Positions 1 to 12,102 are shown, counted from the first letter of the stretch. The stretch is DNA of 64,000 nt from Alkalimarinus sediminis (GCF_026427595.1 NZ_CP101527.1:436001-500000), one strand, 5' to 3'. The notes: generated from the sequence alone by a model not told the origin. A program made the numbers and translations.

Positions 1-1
1 C

Positions 2-2320
2 CTTGGTTTCAGACAGGCAACTCTTTCAGGGGCGTCTATCGGCGTAAATGACTTTGTTATTCCTGATGAGAAAGAGACTATTATCAATGCCTCGACGACA
101 GAGGTTAAAGAGATTGAATCGCAGTTTGCGTCAGGTCTTTTGACTCAGGGTGAAAAGTACAACAAAGTTATAGATATCTGGTCGCGTGCTAACGATAAAG
201 TGGCCAAAGCGATGATGGATACACTTGGTAAAGAGAGTGTGACTGACAGAGAGGGTAATGAGGTTACACAAGACTCATTTAACTCCGTCTACATGATGGC
301 GGATTCCGGGGCAAGGGGCTCGGCTGCTCAGATTCGTCAGCTAGCTGGTATGCGTGGCCTGATGGCTAAGCCAGATGGCTCGATCATCGAAACGCCGATC
401 ACCGCTAACTTTAGAGAAGGCCTCAACGTACTACAGTACTTTATCTCTACCCACGGTGCTCGTAAGGGTCTTGCTGATACAGCACTTAAGACCGCTAACT
501 CTGGTTACTTGACCCGACGTCTTGTGGATGTAGCTCAAGATCTTGTAGTGACTGAAACAGATTGCGGTACAGAAGATGGCTTGTTGATGACACCGATGAT
601 CGAAGGGGGGGATGTTGTAGTTCCTCTCGGTGATCGAGTGTTGGGTCGTGTGACGGCTAAAGATGTATATGCGCCAGGTAACAAAGAAGACGCGGTATTG
701 CCAGTAGGTACATTCTTAGATGAAGCGATGATCGCGAAAATCGAAGAAGCGGGTGTCGATGAGATATGGGTTCGCTCTGCAATTACATGTGAAACCAAGT
801 ACGGCGTATGTTCGGCCTGTTATGGTCGTGACCTTGCCCGAGGACATATTGTAAATGCGGGTGAAGCTGTAGGTGTTATCGCTGCACAGTCTATCGGTGA
901 GCCAGGTACACAGTTGACCATGCGTACGTTCCACATTGGTGGTGCGGCCTCTAGATCTTCTGCGGTAGACAATATTCAAGTTAAGCATGGCGGTAAGATC
1001 CGTCTACACAACATGAAGTCGATCGAGCGAAAAGATGGTAATCTCGTGGTTGCTTCTCGTTCCTCGGCCCTTGCAGTGGCTGACGACCATGGTCGTGAAA
1101 GAGAGTGGTATAAGCTACCTTACGGTGCTCTAATTACTGCGAAGGATGGTGATCAGGTTGAAGCAGGCGCGATTGTAGCTAAATGGGATCCGCATACGCA
1201 CCCGATTATTACCGAGATGGAAGGTATCGTTAAGTTCATTGGCATGGAAGAAGGTATTACAATTAATACCCAGACTGATGAGTTAACAGGTCTTTCAAGT
1301 GTTCAGGTTATTGACCCTAAAGATCGCCCAGCGGCAGGTAAAGATATTCGACCAATGGTTCAACTTGTTGATAATGATGGTAACGAACTTAAATTGCCTG
1401 TTAATGATGCGCCAGCACAGTACTTCTTGCCAGCAAATGCACTGTTAAGCCTCAGAGATGGTGGTGCTGTTGAGAAGGGTGATGTTATAGCCCGTATCCC
1501 TCAGGAGTCATCAAAGACTCGAGATATTACCGGTGGTCTACCACGAGTAGCCGACCTGTTTGAAGCTCGTAAGCCTAAAGAACCATCTATATTGGCAGAA
1601 ATTAGCGGTGTTGTTAGTTTCGGTAAAGAGACTAAGGGCAAGAAGAGGCTTGTGATTACCCCAGTTGATGGCGGAGATCCTTATGAGGTTCTAATTCCTA
1701 AGCATCGCCAAATGAACGTTTTTGAAGGTGAGCAGGTAGAAAAGGGTGAGGTTGTATCGGACGGTCCATCTAACCCACATGATATCTTAAGGTTGTTAGG
1801 AGTTGTCGAGCTTACTCGATACATTACGAATGAGATTCAAGATGTTTACCGTTTGCAGGGTGTTGTGATTAACGATAAGCACATTGAAGTTATCGTTCGT
1901 CAAATGCTTCGTAAGGTCGATATACTTGACTCTGGTGATACAGAGCTTATCAAGGGTGACCAGGTAGAATACGTTAAGCTTCTCGAAGAAAACGAGAAGG
2001 CACTTGCGAACGACAAGATGCCAGCTCAGTCAGAACGGATGCTGCTCGGTATTACTAAGGCATCCTTGGCTACTGAATCATTTATCTCTGCTGCATCATT
2101 CCAAGAAACTACAAGGGTTCTTACCGAAGGTGCTGTAACAGGTAAGCGTGATTACTTGCGTGGCCTGAAAGAGAACGTAGTTGTAGGTCGATTGATCCCT
2201 GCAGGTACTGGTTTGACTTATCACTCAGAGCGCAAAAAGCGTAAAACTGCCAAAGTAGATGATATCGGTGTAAGTGCAGCTGATGTTGTAGAGGCGTTAA
2301 GTGCTGAGTTAAACAAGTAA
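2..2320 (+). CDS. rpoC: DNA-directed RNA polymerase subunit beta' (3' part)
   Basis: C-terminal 772 residues of the beta' subunit of RNA polymerase; the reading frame is open from base 2, so the 5' half lies outside the window. The second zinc-binding cluster is visible ([19 protein letters not shown]), followed by the [19 protein letters not shown] segment of the bridge-helix/trigger-loop region and the C-terminal jaw and clamp residues ending in EALSAELNK. It is followed by the str genes, the usual gammaproteobacterial order. No frameshift or missing motif was seen. Identification is secure. Confidence 0.98.
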   Translation, partial: LGFRQATLSGASIGVNDFVIPDEKETIINASTTEVKEIESQFASGLLTQGEKYNKVIDIWSRANDKVAKAMMDTLGKESVTDREGNEVTQDSFNSVYMMADSGARGSAAQIRQLAGMRGLMAKPDGSIIETPITANFREGLNVLQYFISTHGARKGLADTALKTANSGYLTRRLVDVAQDLVVTETDCGTEDGLLMTPMIEGGDVVVPLGDRVLGRVTAKDVYAPGNKEDAVLPVGTFLDEAMIAKIEEAGVDEIWVRSAITCETKYGVCSACYGRDLARGHIVNAGEAVGVIAAQSIGEPGTQLTMRTFHIGGAASRSSAVDNIQVKHGGKIRLHNMKSIERKDGNLVVASRSSALAVADDHGREREWYKLPYGALITAKDGDQVEAGAIVAKWDPHTHPIITEMEGIVKFIGMEEGITINTQTDELTGLSSVQVIDPKDRPAAGKDIRPMVQLVDNDGNELKLPVNDAPAQYFLPANALLSLRDGGAVEKGDVIARIPQESSKTRDITGGLPRVADLFEARKPKEPSILAEISGVVSFGKETKGKKRLVITPVDGGDPYEVLIPKHRQMNVFEGEQVEKGEVVSDGPSNPHDILRLLGVVELTRYITNEIQDVYRLQGVVINDKHIEVIVRQMLRKVDILDSGDTELIKGDQVEYVKLLEENEKALANDKMPAQSERMLLGITKASLATESFISAASFQETTRVLTEGAVTGKRDYLRGLKENVVVGRLIPAGTGLTYHSERKKRKTAKVDDIGVSAADVVEALSAELNK

Positions 2321-2363
2321 CTCTTTTGAGAAAAAACACTTTTTTCTTATAAAGGTACATATT

Positions 2364-2400
2364 AAGGCCGCTGTTTGTATAAAAATACAACAGCGGCCTT
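2364..2400 (+). terminator. long hairpin after rpoC without a U-tract
   Basis: Perfect 12-bp arms (2364-2375 and 2389-2400) extended inward by four more pairs with one bulged T and an AAAA loop. It sits 44 bases after the rpoC stop, where a terminator is expected, but no T-run follows on either strand. It may be a 3'-end stabilising or processing hairpin rather than a classical intrinsic terminator. Confidence 0.5.
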
Positions 2401-2492
2401 GACTATGTTGAAGGGCGTGATTAGACTTGCGCCCCGTAACATTATTGCCCATTTTGGGTTTGTTGTTTATTTACTAATTGGAGTTTGCTTTT

Positions 2493-2867
2493 ATGGCAAC
2501 TATTAATCAGTTGGTACGTAAGCCTCGTAAGCGTCAAGTTACTAAGAGTGACGTTCCTGCGTTGAAGGCTTGCCCTCAGCGTCGTGGCGTTTGTACTCGT
2601 GTTTACACAACTACACCGAAGAAGCCAAACTCGGCTTTGCGTAAAGTTTGTCGTGTACGTTTAACTAGCGGTTTTGAGGTTACATCGTACATCGGTGGTG
2701 AAGGTCACAACTTACAAGAGCACAGCGTTGTTCTTATTCGTGGTGGTCGTGTAAAAGACTTGCCTGGTGTTCGTTACCACACAGTTCGTGGTAGCTTGGA
2801 TACTTCAGGTGTTGCTGATCGTAAGCAAGGTCGTTCTAAGTATGGTGCTAAGCGTCCTAAGGGTTAG
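2493..2867 (+). CDS. rpsL: 30S ribosomal protein S12
   Basis: uS12, part of the decoding centre of the small subunit, 124 residues, the standard length. The ATG at 2493 is chosen over an upstream in-frame codon because a GGAG lies 9 bases before it and the protein then begins [10 protein letters not shown] as in the family. The streptomycin-contact segments [11 protein letters not shown] and [13 protein letters not shown] are wild type, with both lysines present; the aspartate of VKDLPG is the residue methylthiolated in Escherichia coli. First gene of the str operon. Confidence 0.98.
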   Translation: MATINQLVRKPRKRQVTKSDVPALKACPQRRGVCTRVYTTTPKKPNSALRKVCRVRLTSGFEVTSYIGGEGHNLQEHSVVLIRGGRVKDLPGVRYHTVRGSLDTSGVADRKQGRSKYGAKRPKG

Positions 2868-3462
<595 letters not shown>

Positions 3463-3467
3463 GTTTT

Positions 3468-3498
3468 AAAATCATCTTGTAAAAGATGGTTTTGTTTT
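3468..3498 (+). terminator. hairpin plus T-run between rpsG and fusA (attenuator-like)
   Basis: An 11-bp stem (3468-3478 with 3483-3493, one G-U pair, GTAA loop) whose 3' arm ends in TTTT followed by GTTTT. It lies directly after the rpsG stop and before the fusA ribosome site. It could lower transcription into fusA or protect the rpsG 3' end. The stem is A/T rich, so strength is uncertain. Confidence 0.45.
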
Positions 3499-3510
3499 GA
3501 GGGTATATAG

Positions 3511-5604
3511 GTGGCGCGTAAAACTCCGATAAGCCGGTACCGTAATATTGGTATCTGTGCGCATGTTGATGCGGGTAAAACGACTACTACAGAGCGAGTT
3601 CTGTTCTACACTGGAATATCTCACAAAATTGGTGAGGTGCATGATGGTGCGGCAACTATGGACTGGATGGAGCAGGAGCAGGAGCGTGGTATTACTATCA
3701 CTTCTGCGGCTACTACCTGTTTCTGGAGCGGTATGGAGCAGCAGTTTGATCAGCATCGCGTTAACATTATCGATACGCCTGGGCACGTAGACTTCACTAT
3801 AGAAGTTGAGCGTTCTCTTCGGGTGTTAGATGGTGCGGTTGTGGTTTTATGTGGTTCGTCTGGAGTTCAGCCTCAAACTGAAACGGTATGGCGTCAAGCT
3901 AACAAGTATGAAGTGCCACGCATGGTTTTCATTAATAAGATGGATCGTGCTGGTGCTGACTTCGAAATGGTGGTCGATCAGTTGCGTGAGCGACTAGGGG
4001 CTGTTCCTGTTCCTCTTCAGATGACTATTGGCTCTGAGGAGAATTTCGAAGGGGTGGTTGATCTCATTAAAATGAAATCAATCATCTGGAATGAAGAAGA
4101 TAAAGGTACGACCTTCGAGTACGGAGAAATTCCGGCCAGTATGTTAGATAAGTGCGCTGAGATGCGTGAGTATCTGGTTGAAATGGCTGCTGAATCAACC
4201 GACGAAATGATGGATAAATACCTTGAGGGCGGAGATCTTTCTGAGGAAGAAATCAAGAAAGGTATTCGTATCAGAACTCTTTCGAATGAGATAGTTCCGG
4301 TTATTGGTGGTTCTGCGTTCAAAAACAAAGGTGTTCAAGCAATGCTTGATGCTGTGATTGAATATCTACCATCGCCGACCGAGGTTAAGGCAATTGAAGG
4401 ATTGCTGGAAGATGGTTCTACTGATACGCGAAGTGCTAGTGATGAAGAGCCGTTTTCTGCGCTTGCCTTTAAGATAGCAACAGATCCTTTTGTAGGTACG
4501 TTGACATTTTTTAGGGTTTACTCTGGAGTCTTAGAGTCAGGTAGTGCAGTACTCAACTCCGTAAAGAGTAAGAAGGAGCGTGTTGGGCGCATGGTTCAAA
4601 TGCACTCGAATAGCCGTGAAGAGATTAAAGAGGTTCTAGCTGGGGATATTGCTGCCGGGATTGGCCTAAAAGACGTCACTACTGGTGATACCTTGTGTGC
4701 AATCGAAGCGCCAATAGTTCTCGAGCGTATGGAGTTTCCTGAGCCGGTTATTTCTGTTGCAGTTGAGCCTCGAACCAAGCCTGATCAGGAGAAGATGGGG
4801 GTAGCGCTAGGTAAGTTGGCGCAAGAAGATCCTTCATTTCGAGTTAAAACTGATGAGGAGACTGGTCAAACCATTATATCTGGTATGGGTGAGCTACACC
4901 TCGATATTATAGTTGATCGAATGCGACGCGAGTTTAGTGTAGAAGCTAATATTGGTAAGCCTCAGGTGGCTTATCGCGAAGCCATTCGTAATGCTTGCGA
5001 GGTCGAGGGTAAGTTTGTACGTCAGTCTGGTGGTAGGGGTCAGTACGGTCACGTTTGGATTAGATTTGAGCCTCGAGAAGAGGGTGAGGATGATCTGGAG
5101 TTTGTTAACGAGATCGTTGGTGGGGTTGTTCCAAAAGAATATATTCCAGCAGTTGAAAAAGGTGTAGCGGAGCAGATGCAGAATGGTATTCTAGCTGGCT
5201 ATCCTTTGCTTGGTTTAAAGGCAACATTATATGATGGTTCGTTTCATGATGTTGACTCGAACGAAATGGCCTTTAAGATCGCAGGCAGTATGGCAACCAA
5301 GAAGCTAGCTGAGGCTGGCGGCGCTGTGTTGCTTGAGCCTGTTATGAAGGTTGAGGTCGTTACACCTGAAGCAAATATGGGTGATGTGGTAGGCGACCTC
5401 AACCGACGTCGTGGTTTGATTCAGGGTATGAATGATACTGCAGCTGGAAAGGTTGTAGATGCAGAGGTGCCGCTGTCAGAAATGTTTGGCTATGCGACAG
5501 ATTTGCGTTCCGCTACTCAGGGTCGTGCAACCTATACAATGGAGTTTTTGAAATATGCAGAAGCTCCGAACAATATTGCGGAAGCAATTATTAATAAGTC
5601 TTAA
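3511..5604 (+). CDS. fusA: elongation factor G
   Basis: Translocase GTPase that moves tRNA-mRNA through the ribosome and, with RRF, recycles ribosomes. 697 residues from a GTG start. GTPase motifs are visible: [19 protein letters not shown] (P-loop), [23 protein letters not shown] (G3) and NKMDR (G4), followed by domains II to V with the HVWIRFEP region typical of EF-G. Third gene of the str operon, 31 bases before tuf. Confidence 0.98.
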   Translation: MARKTPISRYRNIGICAHVDAGKTTTTERVLFYTGISHKIGEVHDGAATMDWMEQEQERGITITSAATTCFWSGMEQQFDQHRVNIIDTPGHVDFTIEVERSLRVLDGAVVVLCGSSGVQPQTETVWRQANKYEVPRMVFINKMDRAGADFEMVVDQLRERLGAVPVPLQMTIGSEENFEGVVDLIKMKSIIWNEEDKGTTFEYGEIPASMLDKCAEMREYLVEMAAESTDEMMDKYLEGGDLSEEEIKKGIRIRTLSNEIVPVIGGSAFKNKGVQAMLDAVIEYLPSPTEVKAIEGLLEDGSTDTRSASDEEPFSALAFKIATDPFVGTLTFFRVYSGVLESGSAVLNSVKSKKERVGRMVQMHSNSREEIKEVLAGDIAAGIGLKDVTTGDTLCAIEAPIVLERMEFPEPVISVAVEPRTKPDQEKMGVALGKLAQEDPSFRVKTDEETGQTIISGMGELHLDIIVDRMRREFSVEANIGKPQVAYREAIRNACEVEGKFVRQSGGRGQYGHVWIRFEPREEGEDDLEFVNEIVGGVVPKEYIPAVEKGVAEQMQNGILAGYPLLGLKATLYDGSFHDVDSNEMAFKIAGSMATKKLAEAGGAVLLEPVMKVEVVTPEANMGDVVGDLNRRRGLIQGMNDTAAGKVVDAEVPLSEMFGYATDLRSATQGRATYTMEFLKYAEAPNNIAEAIINKS

Positions 5605-5635
5605 TGAAAAACTTTGAGAATTACGAGGTGTAATC

Positions 5636-6859
5636 GTGGCAAAAGAAAAATTTGAGCGTTCCAAACCACACGTAAACGTTGGTACTATCGGTCACGTTGA
5701 CCATGGTAAAACTACTTTGACTGCTGCTCTAACTCGCGTTTGTGCTGAGGTTTGGGGTGGTGAGTCTGTAGCATTTGACGGTATCGATAATGCTCCTGAA
5801 GAAAGAGAGCGTGGTATTACTATCGCGACATCTCACGTTGAGTATGATTCTCCAATTCGTCACTACGCGCATGTAGACTGCCCAGGGCACGCCGATTATG
5901 TTAAAAACATGATCACTGGTGCTGCTCAGATGGATGGTGCTATCTTGGTATGTGGTGCGACTGATGGCCCAATGCCTCAGACTCGTGAGCACATCCTTCT
6001 TTCACGTCAGGTAGGTGTACCTTTCGTTGTTGTATTCCTAAACAAAGCTGATCTTCTTGCAGAAGATTGTGGTGGCGTTGGAACTGAAGAGTACAACGAA
6101 ATGTTAGAATTGGTTGAAATGGAGCTACGTGAGCTTCTAGATCAGTATGAATTCCCTGGAGACGACACTCCAATCATTGCTGGTTCTGCTTTGATGGCAT
6201 TGAACGGTGAAGACGATAACGAGTTGGGTACTTCTGCTGTTAAGAAGCTAGTTGAAACTCTAGATGAGTACATTCCAGAGCCAGAGCGTGCAATTGATCA
6301 GCCATTCCTAATGCCTGTTGAAGATGTTTTCTCTATCTCAGGTCGTGGTACTGTTGTAACTGGTCGTGTTGAGCGTGGTATTGTTAAGGTTGGTGATGAA
6401 ATTGAAATCATCGGTCTTAAAGACACTCTTAAGTCTACTTGTACTGGTGTTGAAATGTTCCGTAAGCTTCTTGATGAAGGTCGTGCGGGTGAAAACGTTG
6501 GTGTTCTTCTACGTGGTACTAAGCGTGAAGAAGTTGAGCGTGGACAGGTTCTTGCTGTGCCGGGATCTGTTAACCCACACACTACTTTCGAAGCGGAAGT
6601 GTACATTTTGAGCAAGGATGAGGGTGGTCGTCACACTCCATTCTTCAAAGGCTACCGTCCACAGTTCTACTTCCGTACTACTGATGTGACAGGTGCTTGT
6701 GAATTGCCAGAAGGTATCGAAATGGTAATGCCTGGTGATAACGTTCAGTTAACTGCAACTTTGATCGCGCCTATCGCGATGGAAGAAGGTCTACGTTTCG
6801 CAATTCGCGAAGGTGGCCGAACTGTTGGTGCTGGTGTTGTTGCTAAGATTATCGAATAA
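5636..6859 (+). CDS. tuf: elongation factor Tu
   Basis: GTPase that delivers aminoacyl-tRNA to the ribosomal A site. 407 residues from a GTG start preceded by GAGGTG. Motifs: [14 protein letters not shown] (P-loop), [12 protein letters not shown] (G3), NKADL (G4), and the switch I segment [17 protein letters not shown]. Many gammaproteobacteria carry a second tuf elsewhere; only this copy is in the window. A strong terminator follows, closing the str operon. Confidence 0.98.
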   Translation: MAKEKFERSKPHVNVGTIGHVDHGKTTLTAALTRVCAEVWGGESVAFDGIDNAPEERERGITIATSHVEYDSPIRHYAHVDCPGHADYVKNMITGAAQMDGAILVCGATDGPMPQTREHILLSRQVGVPFVVVFLNKADLLAEDCGGVGTEEYNEMLELVEMELRELLDQYEFPGDDTPIIAGSALMALNGEDDNELGTSAVKKLVETLDEYIPEPERAIDQPFLMPVEDVFSISGRGTVVTGRVERGIVKVGDEIEIIGLKDTLKSTCTGVEMFRKLLDEGRAGENVGVLLRGTKREEVERGQVLAVPGSVNPHTTFEAEVYILSKDEGGRHTPFFKGYRPQFYFRTTDVTGACELPEGIEMVMPGDNVQLTATLIAPIAMEEGLRFAIREGGRTVGAGVVAKIIE

Positions 6860-6882
6860 TCGGTATTTTTTGCATCAGAAAA

Positions 6883-6905
6883 GGGCTGCGTAAGCAGCCC
6901 TTTTT
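6883..6905 (+). terminator. intrinsic terminator after tuf
   Basis: Perfect 7-bp GC-rich stem (GGGCTGC/GCAGCCC, GTAA loop) followed directly by TTTTT. It separates the str operon from the S10 operon. Confidence 0.9.
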
Positions 6906-6924
6906 GTTTGTGTTTAGGCTGGGG

Positions 6925-6953
6925 TTGACACGGTTGATTGTAAACCGTACAAT
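6925..6953 (+). promoter_or_regulatory. sigma-70 promoter of the S10-spc-alpha cluster
   Basis: TTGACA at 6925-6930 (perfect -35), a 17-base spacer, and TACAAT at 6948-6953 (5 of 6 for -10). The spacer itself contains an inverted repeat, CGGTT-N7-AACCG. The start point would be near 6960, leaving only about 55 bases of leader before rpsJ, much shorter than the S10 leader of Escherichia coli that L4 binds. Confidence 0.85.
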
Positions 6954-7015
6954 GCGGCTCCTTTTTATAAGGTGACAGCTTAAATTTATAAGTTTGGAAC
7001 TGGAGTTCTGATCCA

Positions 7016-7327
7016 ATGCAAAGTCAAAAAATCAGAATCAGGCTTAAGGCTTTTGACTACCGCCTGATTGATCAGTCTACGCAAGAAATCGTAGACACGG
7101 CAAAGAGAACTGGTGCGCAAGTTCGTGGACCAATCCCTCTGCCAACAAGAAAAGAGCGTTTTACAATCTTGGTTTCTCCGCACGTTAATAAAGATGCAAG
7201 AGATCAGTACGAAATTCGTACGCATAAACGTTTATTGGACATTGTGGAACCTACTGAAAAAACTGTAGATGCGCTTATGAAACTTGACTTGGCTGCTGGT
7301 GTAGATGTCCAGATAAGCTTAGGTTAA
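7016..7327 (+). CDS. rpsJ: 30S ribosomal protein S10
   Basis: uS10 of the 30S head; also the NusE partner of NusB in antitermination. 103 residues, [19 protein letters not shown], standard length and sequence. First gene of the S10 cluster, driven by the promoter at 6925-6953. An 86-base spacer, unusually long for this position, separates it from rplC. Confidence 0.98.
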   Translation: MQSQKIRIRLKAFDYRLIDQSTQEIVDTAKRTGAQVRGPIPLPTRKERFTILVSPHVNKDARDQYEIRTHKRLLDIVEPTEKTVDALMKLDLAAGVDVQISLG

Positions 7328-7332
7328 ATTTC

Positions 7333-7411
7333 AGCCGGCGAAAGTCGGTTTAAGTGTAACTACGGATGTAGGGCCATAGAGGGTTAAAGCCCCGTACACT
7401 TTTGAGGTGAG
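7333..7411 (+). promoter_or_regulatory. structured spacer before rplC, candidate r-protein leader
   Basis: Visible pairings: a 7-bp hairpin with GAAA tetraloop (7333-7339 with 7344-7350); then a 7-bp closing stem AAGTGTA (7352-7358) with TACACTT (7395-7401) that encloses two small hairpins, CTAC-GGAT-GTAG and GGGT-TAAA-GCCC. The GAGGTGAG ribosome site of rplC follows at once. The arrangement resembles a branched cis-regulatory RNA; no known family was recognised, so the function is inferred from position. Confidence 0.4.
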
Positions 7412-7413
7412 AA

Positions 7414-8052
7414 ATGGCAATTGGTTTAATCGGTCGTAAGGCTGGTATGACCCGTATCTTTACGGATGAGGGTCAGTCTATCCCTGTGACGGTTATCGAA
7501 GTAGAAGATAATCGTGTCACTCAAGTTAAAACGAATGATGTGGATGGTTACCGAGCAGTGCAGGTAGCTTATGGTTCACGTCGTGCGTCTCTCGTTACTA
7601 AAGCGGCTGCTGGTCACTATGCGAAAGCTAATGTTGAGGCGGGTCGTGGTCTTATAGAGTATCGTCTTTCTGGTTCAGAGGGCGAAGAGCTAAAGGCTGG
7701 TGATAAGTTTTCAGTATCTCTCTTTGAAGCTGGTCAGATCGTCGATGTGACAGGTAATTCAAAGGGTAAGGGTTTTCAGGGTGGTGTTAAGCGCTGGAAC
7801 TTCAGCATGCAAGATGCAACTCACGGTAACTCTTTGTCTCATCGTGCTCCAGGTTCAATTGGTCAGTGCCAAACTCCGGGTCGCGTAATTAAAGGCAAGA
7901 AAATGGCAGGTCAGATGGGTAATGAACGGTCAACTGTTCAGAACCTTGAGGTTGTGCGTGTTGATGAGGAACGCGGTCTAATCTTGGTTAGGGGTGCGGT
8001 TCCTGGTGCAACTGGCGGTGACGTAATAGTCAAGCCTGCAGTTAAGGCCTAA
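7414..8052 (+). CDS. rplC: 50S ribosomal protein L3
   Basis: uL3, an early-assembly protein with a loop reaching the peptidyl transferase centre. 212 residues. The segment [16 protein letters not shown] carries the glutamine (Q151) that PrmB methylates in enterobacteria. Strong GAGGTGAG ribosome site. Followed 11 bases later by rplD. Confidence 0.98.
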   Translation: MAIGLIGRKAGMTRIFTDEGQSIPVTVIEVEDNRVTQVKTNDVDGYRAVQVAYGSRRASLVTKAAAGHYAKANVEAGRGLIEYRLSGSEGEELKAGDKFSVSLFEAGQIVDVTGNSKGKGFQGGVKRWNFSMQDATHGNSLSHRAPGSIGQCQTPGRVIKGKKMAGQMGNERSTVQNLEVVRVDEERGLILVRGAVPGATGGDVIVKPAVKA

Positions 8053-8063
8053 GGGGAGATACG

Positions 8064-8672
8064 ATGGAATTAACAATCGCTGGTTCTGGTAAGGGTACTG
8101 TATCTGTTTCAGATGCTACCTTCGCTGGAGAGTATAACGAAACTTTGGTTCATCAGGTTGTTACTGCTTATTTAGCAGGTGCTCGTCAGGGTACTCGCGC
8201 GCAGAAAACTCGTTCTGAAGTTAGAGGTGGTGGTAAGAAGCCATGGCGTCAAAAGGGCACAGGTCGTGCTCGTGCGGGAACTATTCGTAGTCCTATTTGG
8301 CGTTCAGGTGGTGTTACGTTTGCCGCTAAGCCTCAAGATCATAGTCAAAAAGTTAACAAGAAGATGTACCGCGGTGCTTTGAGATCTATCTATTCAGAGT
8401 TGGTTCGTCAAGATCGTCTTGTTGTTGTAGAAGACATGATTGCAGAAACACCAAAGACTAAGGCTTTCACCTTAAAGATGAAAGATTTGGGTCTTGAAAG
8501 TGCTTTGATTATCTCTGAAAACGTAGAAGAAAACTTGTATCTTGCTTCTCGCAATATCCCAAGTGTTGATGTTCGTGACGTTGTAGGAGTTGATCCTGTA
8601 AGTCTAGTAGCGTATGACAAGGTTGTAGTGACCGTTTCAGCGCTTAAGAAGATTGAGGAGATGCTGGGATGA
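8064..8672 (+). CDS. rplD: 50S ribosomal protein L4
   Basis: uL4, lining the exit tunnel through its extended loop ([23 protein letters not shown] seen at about residues 53-75). 202 residues. In Escherichia coli L4 is the autogenous repressor of the S10 operon; here the usual upstream S10 leader is absent, so any L4 control would need another target. Overlaps rplW by 4 bases (ATGA). Confidence 0.98.
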   Translation: MELTIAGSGKGTVSVSDATFAGEYNETLVHQVVTAYLAGARQGTRAQKTRSEVRGGGKKPWRQKGTGRARAGTIRSPIWRSGGVTFAAKPQDHSQKVNKKMYRGALRSIYSELVRQDRLVVVEDMIAETPKTKAFTLKMKDLGLESALIISENVEENLYLASRNIPSVDVRDVVGVDPVSLVAYDKVVVTVSALKKIEEMLG

Positions 8673-8962
8673 ACGAAGAGCGTATATATAAAGTATTGCT
8701 AGGACCTCTTGTTTCTGAAAAGGCATCTCTAGCAGCTGAGTCTGGTCAAGTTGTTTTTAGAGTGGCTACTAATTCAACCAAAGCTGAAATCAAAAAAGCA
8801 GTAGAAACGCTTTTTGATGTTAAGGTGGAAGGTGTTCAGGTTTCCAATCTTAAAGGCAAGACTAAGCGCACGGTTCGTGGTCTAGGTAAGCGTAAAGATA
8901 CCAAAAAAGCTTACGTTAGATTAGCGGAAGGTCAGGATATCGACTTTATGGATGTCGAGTAA
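8669..8962 (+). CDS. rplW: 50S ribosomal protein L23
   Basis: uL23 at the tunnel exit, docking site for trigger factor and SRP. 97 residues with the family pattern [11 protein letters not shown] near the start and [21 protein letters not shown] in the loop. Its ATG overlaps the rplD stop, suggesting translational coupling. Confidence 0.98.
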   Translation: MNEERIYKVLLGPLVSEKASLAAESGQVVFRVATNSTKAEIKKAVETLFDVKVEGVQVSNLKGKTKRTVRGLGKRKDTKKAYVRLAEGQDIDFMDVE

Positions 8963-8976
8963 GTAGGGGTCGTACT

Positions 8977-9804
8977 ATGCCAGTCGTAAAAACTAAACCA
9001 ACGTCTCCCGGTCGTCGTCATGTAGTCAAGGTATATCATCCTGATCTACATAAGGGTCGTCCTTATGCGCCGTTGGTAGAAAAGAAATCTAAGTCTGGTG
9101 GTCGTAATAATAACGGCCGCATCACTACCCGTCATATCGGTGGTGGTCATAAGCAGCAGTATAGAATTGTAGATTTTAAGCGGAACAAAGATGGTATCCC
9201 ATCTGTGGTTGAGCGTATTGAATACGATCCAAACCGTTCTGCTCATATTGCTCTGTTGAAATACCTAGATGGTGAGCGTCGTTACATTATCGCTCCTAAG
9301 GGTATTAAGGCAGGGGATGAAGTTCGCTCAGGAGAAGATGCCCCTATTAAAGTAGGTAGTACTTTACCAATGCGAAATATGCCAGTGGGTAGTGTTATTC
9401 ACTGTATTGAATTGAAGCCTGGTAAGGGTGCACAAATAGCTCGTAGTGCCGGTACTTATGCTCAGTTGGTTGCTCGTGAAGGCGCTTATGCTACTTTACG
9501 TTTGCGCTCAGGTGAAATGCGTAAAGTACTGTCTGAGTGTCGTGCGACCTTGGGTGAAGTTTCTAACAGTGAGCATAGCTTACGGCAGTTAGGTAAAGCG
9601 GGTGCATCACGTTGGCGCGGTGTAAGGCCAACAGTGCGTGGTGTTGTTATGAACCCAGTTGACCATCCACATGGTGGTGGTGAAGGGAGAACCTCTGGCG
9701 GACGTCACCCAGTAACACCTTGGGGTGTTCCGACCAAAGGGCATAAAACTCGCAAAAACAAACGTACTGATAAGATGATAGTGCGTCGTCGATCGGCCAA
9801 GTAA
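8977..9804 (+). CDS. rplB: 50S ribosomal protein L2
   Basis: uL2, essential for subunit association and peptidyl transferase. 275 residues. The conserved C-terminal segment [22 protein letters not shown], containing the histidine implicated in peptidyl transfer, is intact. Located 14 bases after rplW. Confidence 0.98.
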   Translation: MPVVKTKPTSPGRRHVVKVYHPDLHKGRPYAPLVEKKSKSGGRNNNGRITTRHIGGGHKQQYRIVDFKRNKDGIPSVVERIEYDPNRSAHIALLKYLDGERRYIIAPKGIKAGDEVRSGEDAPIKVGSTLPMRNMPVGSVIHCIELKPGKGAQIARSAGTYAQLVAREGAYATLRLRSGEMRKVLSECRATLGEVSNSEHSLRQLGKAGASRWRGVRPTVRGVVMNPVDHPHGGGEGRTSGGRHPVTPWGVPTKGHKTRKNKRTDKMIVRRRSAK

Positions 9805-9826
9805 TTAATAGTATGAGGATTACGCT

Positions 9827-10105
9827 GTGTCACGTTCTTTGAAGAAAGGTCCATTTATAGACCTGCATTTGTTAAAGAAGGTAGAAACAGCTCTGGAGAA
9901 GCAGGACAAGAAGCCAATTAAAACTTGGTCTCGTCGTTCAACAATTTTTCCAGAGATGATTGGCTTGACCATCGCTGTGCATAACGGACGTCAACACGTT
10001 CCAGTTTTTGTAACAGAAGATATGGTTGGCCATAAATTGGGCGAATTTGCCGCAACGCGCACTTATCGTGGGCATGCAGCAGATAAGAAAGCCAAAAAAC
10101 GGTAG
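9827..10105 (+). CDS. rpsS: 30S ribosomal protein S19
   Basis: uS19 of the 30S head, contacting S13 and the A-site tRNA. 92 residues from a GTG start (9827), giving [20 protein letters not shown], the family N-terminus; GAGGA lies 9 bases upstream. No ATG alternative would give the conserved N-terminus. Confidence 0.97.
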   Translation: MSRSLKKGPFIDLHLLKKVETALEKQDKKPIKTWSRRSTIFPEMIGLTIAVHNGRQHVPVFVTEDMVGHKLGEFAATRTYRGHAADKKAKKR

Positions 10106-10123
10106 AGCTTAGAGGTAATTGAG

Positions 10124-10456
10124 ATGGAAGTAGCCGCTAAATTAAAGGGTGCTAACCTATCTGCTCAGAAAGCGCGCTTGGTCGCTGATCAGGTTCGCGG
10201 AAAAGCCGTTGAGGACGCCCTAAATATTTTAACGTTCAGCCCTAAAAAAGCTGCACACCTAATTAAAAAAGTGCTTGAGTCCGCAATAGCGAACGCAGAG
10301 CATAACGACGGTCTAGATGTCGATGACTTGAAAGTTTCCACCATCTTCGTAGATGAGGCAACGACAATGAAACGAATTAGACCACGTGCTAAGGGTCGAG
10401 CTGACCGTATATTGAAACGTACATGCCATATTACGGTTATGGTCGCTGATAACTAG
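10124..10456 (+). CDS. rplV: 50S ribosomal protein L22
   Basis: uL22, whose hairpin lines the exit tunnel and is a site of macrolide-resistance mutations. 110 residues. The C-terminal hairpin region [18 protein letters not shown] is intact and of normal length. Spaced 18 bases after rpsS. Confidence 0.98.
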   Translation: MEVAAKLKGANLSAQKARLVADQVRGKAVEDALNILTFSPKKAAHLIKKVLESAIANAEHNDGLDVDDLKVSTIFVDEATTMKRIRPRAKGRADRILKRTCHITVMVADN

Positions 10457-10467
10457 GAGATACTAAG

Positions 10468-11160
10468 ATGGGTCAAAAGGTACATCCTACTGGTATCAGA
10501 CTGGGTATTGTGAAAGACCACAACTCGATCTGGTACGCAGAAAAAGCAGATTATGCTAGTAACTTACTGAACGATATCGAAGTGCGCGAGTTTTTGCTTG
10601 AGCGCTTAGCTAAAGCTTCTGTAAGTAAAATAGTAATCGAACGTCCTGCGCAGAATGCTCGCATCACAATTCATACCGCCCGTCCAGGGATTGTTATCGG
10701 TAAGAAAGGTGAAGATGTTGATAAGTTGCGCAAGCAGATTAGTGAGATGATGGGTGTGCCAGTGCACATCAACATCGAAGAGATCAGAAAGCCTGATCTT
10801 GATGCAAAATTGGTAGCTGCAAGTGTAGCAAGTCAGTTAGAGCGTCGAGTGATGTTCCGTCGTGCAATGAAGCGTGCAGTACAAAATGCTATGCGTCAGG
10901 GCGCTAAGGGAATCAAGATTCAGGTAGGTGGCCGTTTGGGCGGAGCAGAAATTGCGCGTTCTGAATGGTACCGCGAAGGTAGAGTACCTCTACATACTTT
11001 GCGTGCTGATATCGATTACGCAACACATGAAGCATCAACTACCTATGGTATTATTGGTGTGAAAGTTTGGATCTTCAAAGGTGAAATTTTAGGCGGTATT
11101 GAACAAGTACGCGCTCAAAAAGAAGCACCTAAGAAGAAAGCTTCTAAAGCTTCTAGATAA
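10468..11160 (+). CDS. rpsC: 30S ribosomal protein S3
   Basis: uS3, forming the mRNA entry pore with S4 and S5. 230 residues. N-terminal [20 protein letters not shown] and the KH-domain GxxG loop ([17 protein letters not shown]) are visible; the C-terminal tail is lysine rich. GGAG lies 9 bases before the ATG. Confidence 0.98.
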   Translation: MGQKVHPTGIRLGIVKDHNSIWYAEKADYASNLLNDIEVREFLLERLAKASVSKIVIERPAQNARITIHTARPGIVIGKKGEDVDKLRKQISEMMGVPVHINIEEIRKPDLDAKLVAASVASQLERRVMFRRAMKRAVQNAMRQGAKGIKIQVGGRLGGAEIARSEWYREGRVPLHTLRADIDYATHEASTTYGIIGVKVWIFKGEILGGIEQVRAQKEAPKKKASKASR

Positions 11161-11171
11161 GGGGCCATAAT

Positions 11172-11585
11172 ATGTTGCAACCGAAACGTACCAAATTTCG
11201 TAAAATGCAAAAAGGTCGTAACCGCGGCCTGGCCCAACGAGGAAGCAAAGTTAGCTTTGGTGAGTTTGGCCTAAAGGCGACTGGAAGAGGTCGAATCACT
11301 GCGCGGCAGATTGAATCTGCTCGTAGAACGATTTCTCGTCAAGTGAAGCGTACCGGTAAAATCTGGATCAGAGTATTCCCAGACAAGCCGATTACACAAA
11401 AGCCGCTTGAAGTTCGTCAAGGTAAGGGTAAAGGTAATGTAGAATACTGGATATGCCAGATTCAACCCGGCCGTATGTTGTTCGAGATTGAAGGTGTTTC
11501 TGAAGAGCTTGCTCGTGAAGCATTTACGCTGGCAACAGCCAAATTACCTGTTCCTACAACATTTGTTTCGAGGACGGTGATGTAA
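11172..11585 (+). CDS. rplP: 50S ribosomal protein L16
   Basis: uL16, near the A-site and late-assembling on the 50S. 137 residues, [19 protein letters not shown]. The arginine in the [12 protein letters not shown] region corresponds to the one hydroxylated in Escherichia coli. Its stop codon overlaps the rpmC start by one base (TAATG). Confidence 0.98.
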   Translation: MLQPKRTKFRKMQKGRNRGLAQRGSKVSFGEFGLKATGRGRITARQIESARRTISRQVKRTGKIWIRVFPDKPITQKPLEVRQGKGKGNVEYWICQIQPGRMLFEIEGVSEELAREAFTLATAKLPVPTTFVSRTVM

Positions 11586-11776
11586 TGAAAGCGAATGAAT
11601 TGCGTGAAAAATCAGTTGAAGAACTGAACACAGAGTTGATGAGCTTGTTGAAAGAGCAGTTTAACCTACGCATGCGTAAGTCAACTGGTCAACTCAACCA
11701 GGGTCACCTTCTTCGCAACGTTAGACGCGACATCGCTCGTGTAAAAACAGTGTTGAATCAAAAGGCAGGTAACTAA
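11585..11776 (+). CDS. rpmC: 50S ribosomal protein L29
   Basis: uL29, a small two-helix protein next to L23 at the tunnel exit. 63 residues, [18 protein letters not shown], with the conserved [12 protein letters not shown] turn. Overlaps the rplP stop, so translation is probably coupled. Confidence 0.97.
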   Translation: MKANELREKSVEELNTELMSLLKEQFNLRMRKSTGQLNQGHLLRNVRRDIARVKTVLNQKAGN

Positions 11777-11777
11777 A

Positions 11778-12044
11778 ATGACTGAAGCTGCATCTAATGC
11801 TCGCATGCTAAGCGGTAAGGTCGTGAGTGATAAGATGGATAAATCCATCACTGTCTTGATTGAGCGACGCGTAAAACATCCGATCTACGGAAAGTACGTG
11901 AAGCGTTCAACCAAGCTTCATGCTCATGACGAAAACAATGAGTGTAATATCGGCGATACAGTAACTATCCAGGAAAGTCGTCCTCTATCTAAGACGAAGT
12001 GCTGGAAGTTGATCGAGATTGTCGAGAGTGCTTCTAAAGTGTAA
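11778..12044 (+). CDS. rpsQ: 30S ribosomal protein S17
   Basis: uS17, an OB-fold primary 16S binding protein. 88 residues; the core [23 protein letters not shown] is clear. Only one base separates it from rpmC. Last gene of the classical S10 operon; a 58-base spacer leads to rplN. Confidence 0.97.
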   Translation: MTEAASNARMLSGKVVSDKMDKSITVLIERRVKHPIYGKYVKRSTKLHAHDENNECNIGDTVTIQESRPLSKTKCWKLIEIVESASKV

Positions 12045-12102
12045 TTCGCCCTTCTGGGGAGTCTTGTCTAAAAGGCACATTGGTTAGTTTTGGAGAAAAG
12101 TG

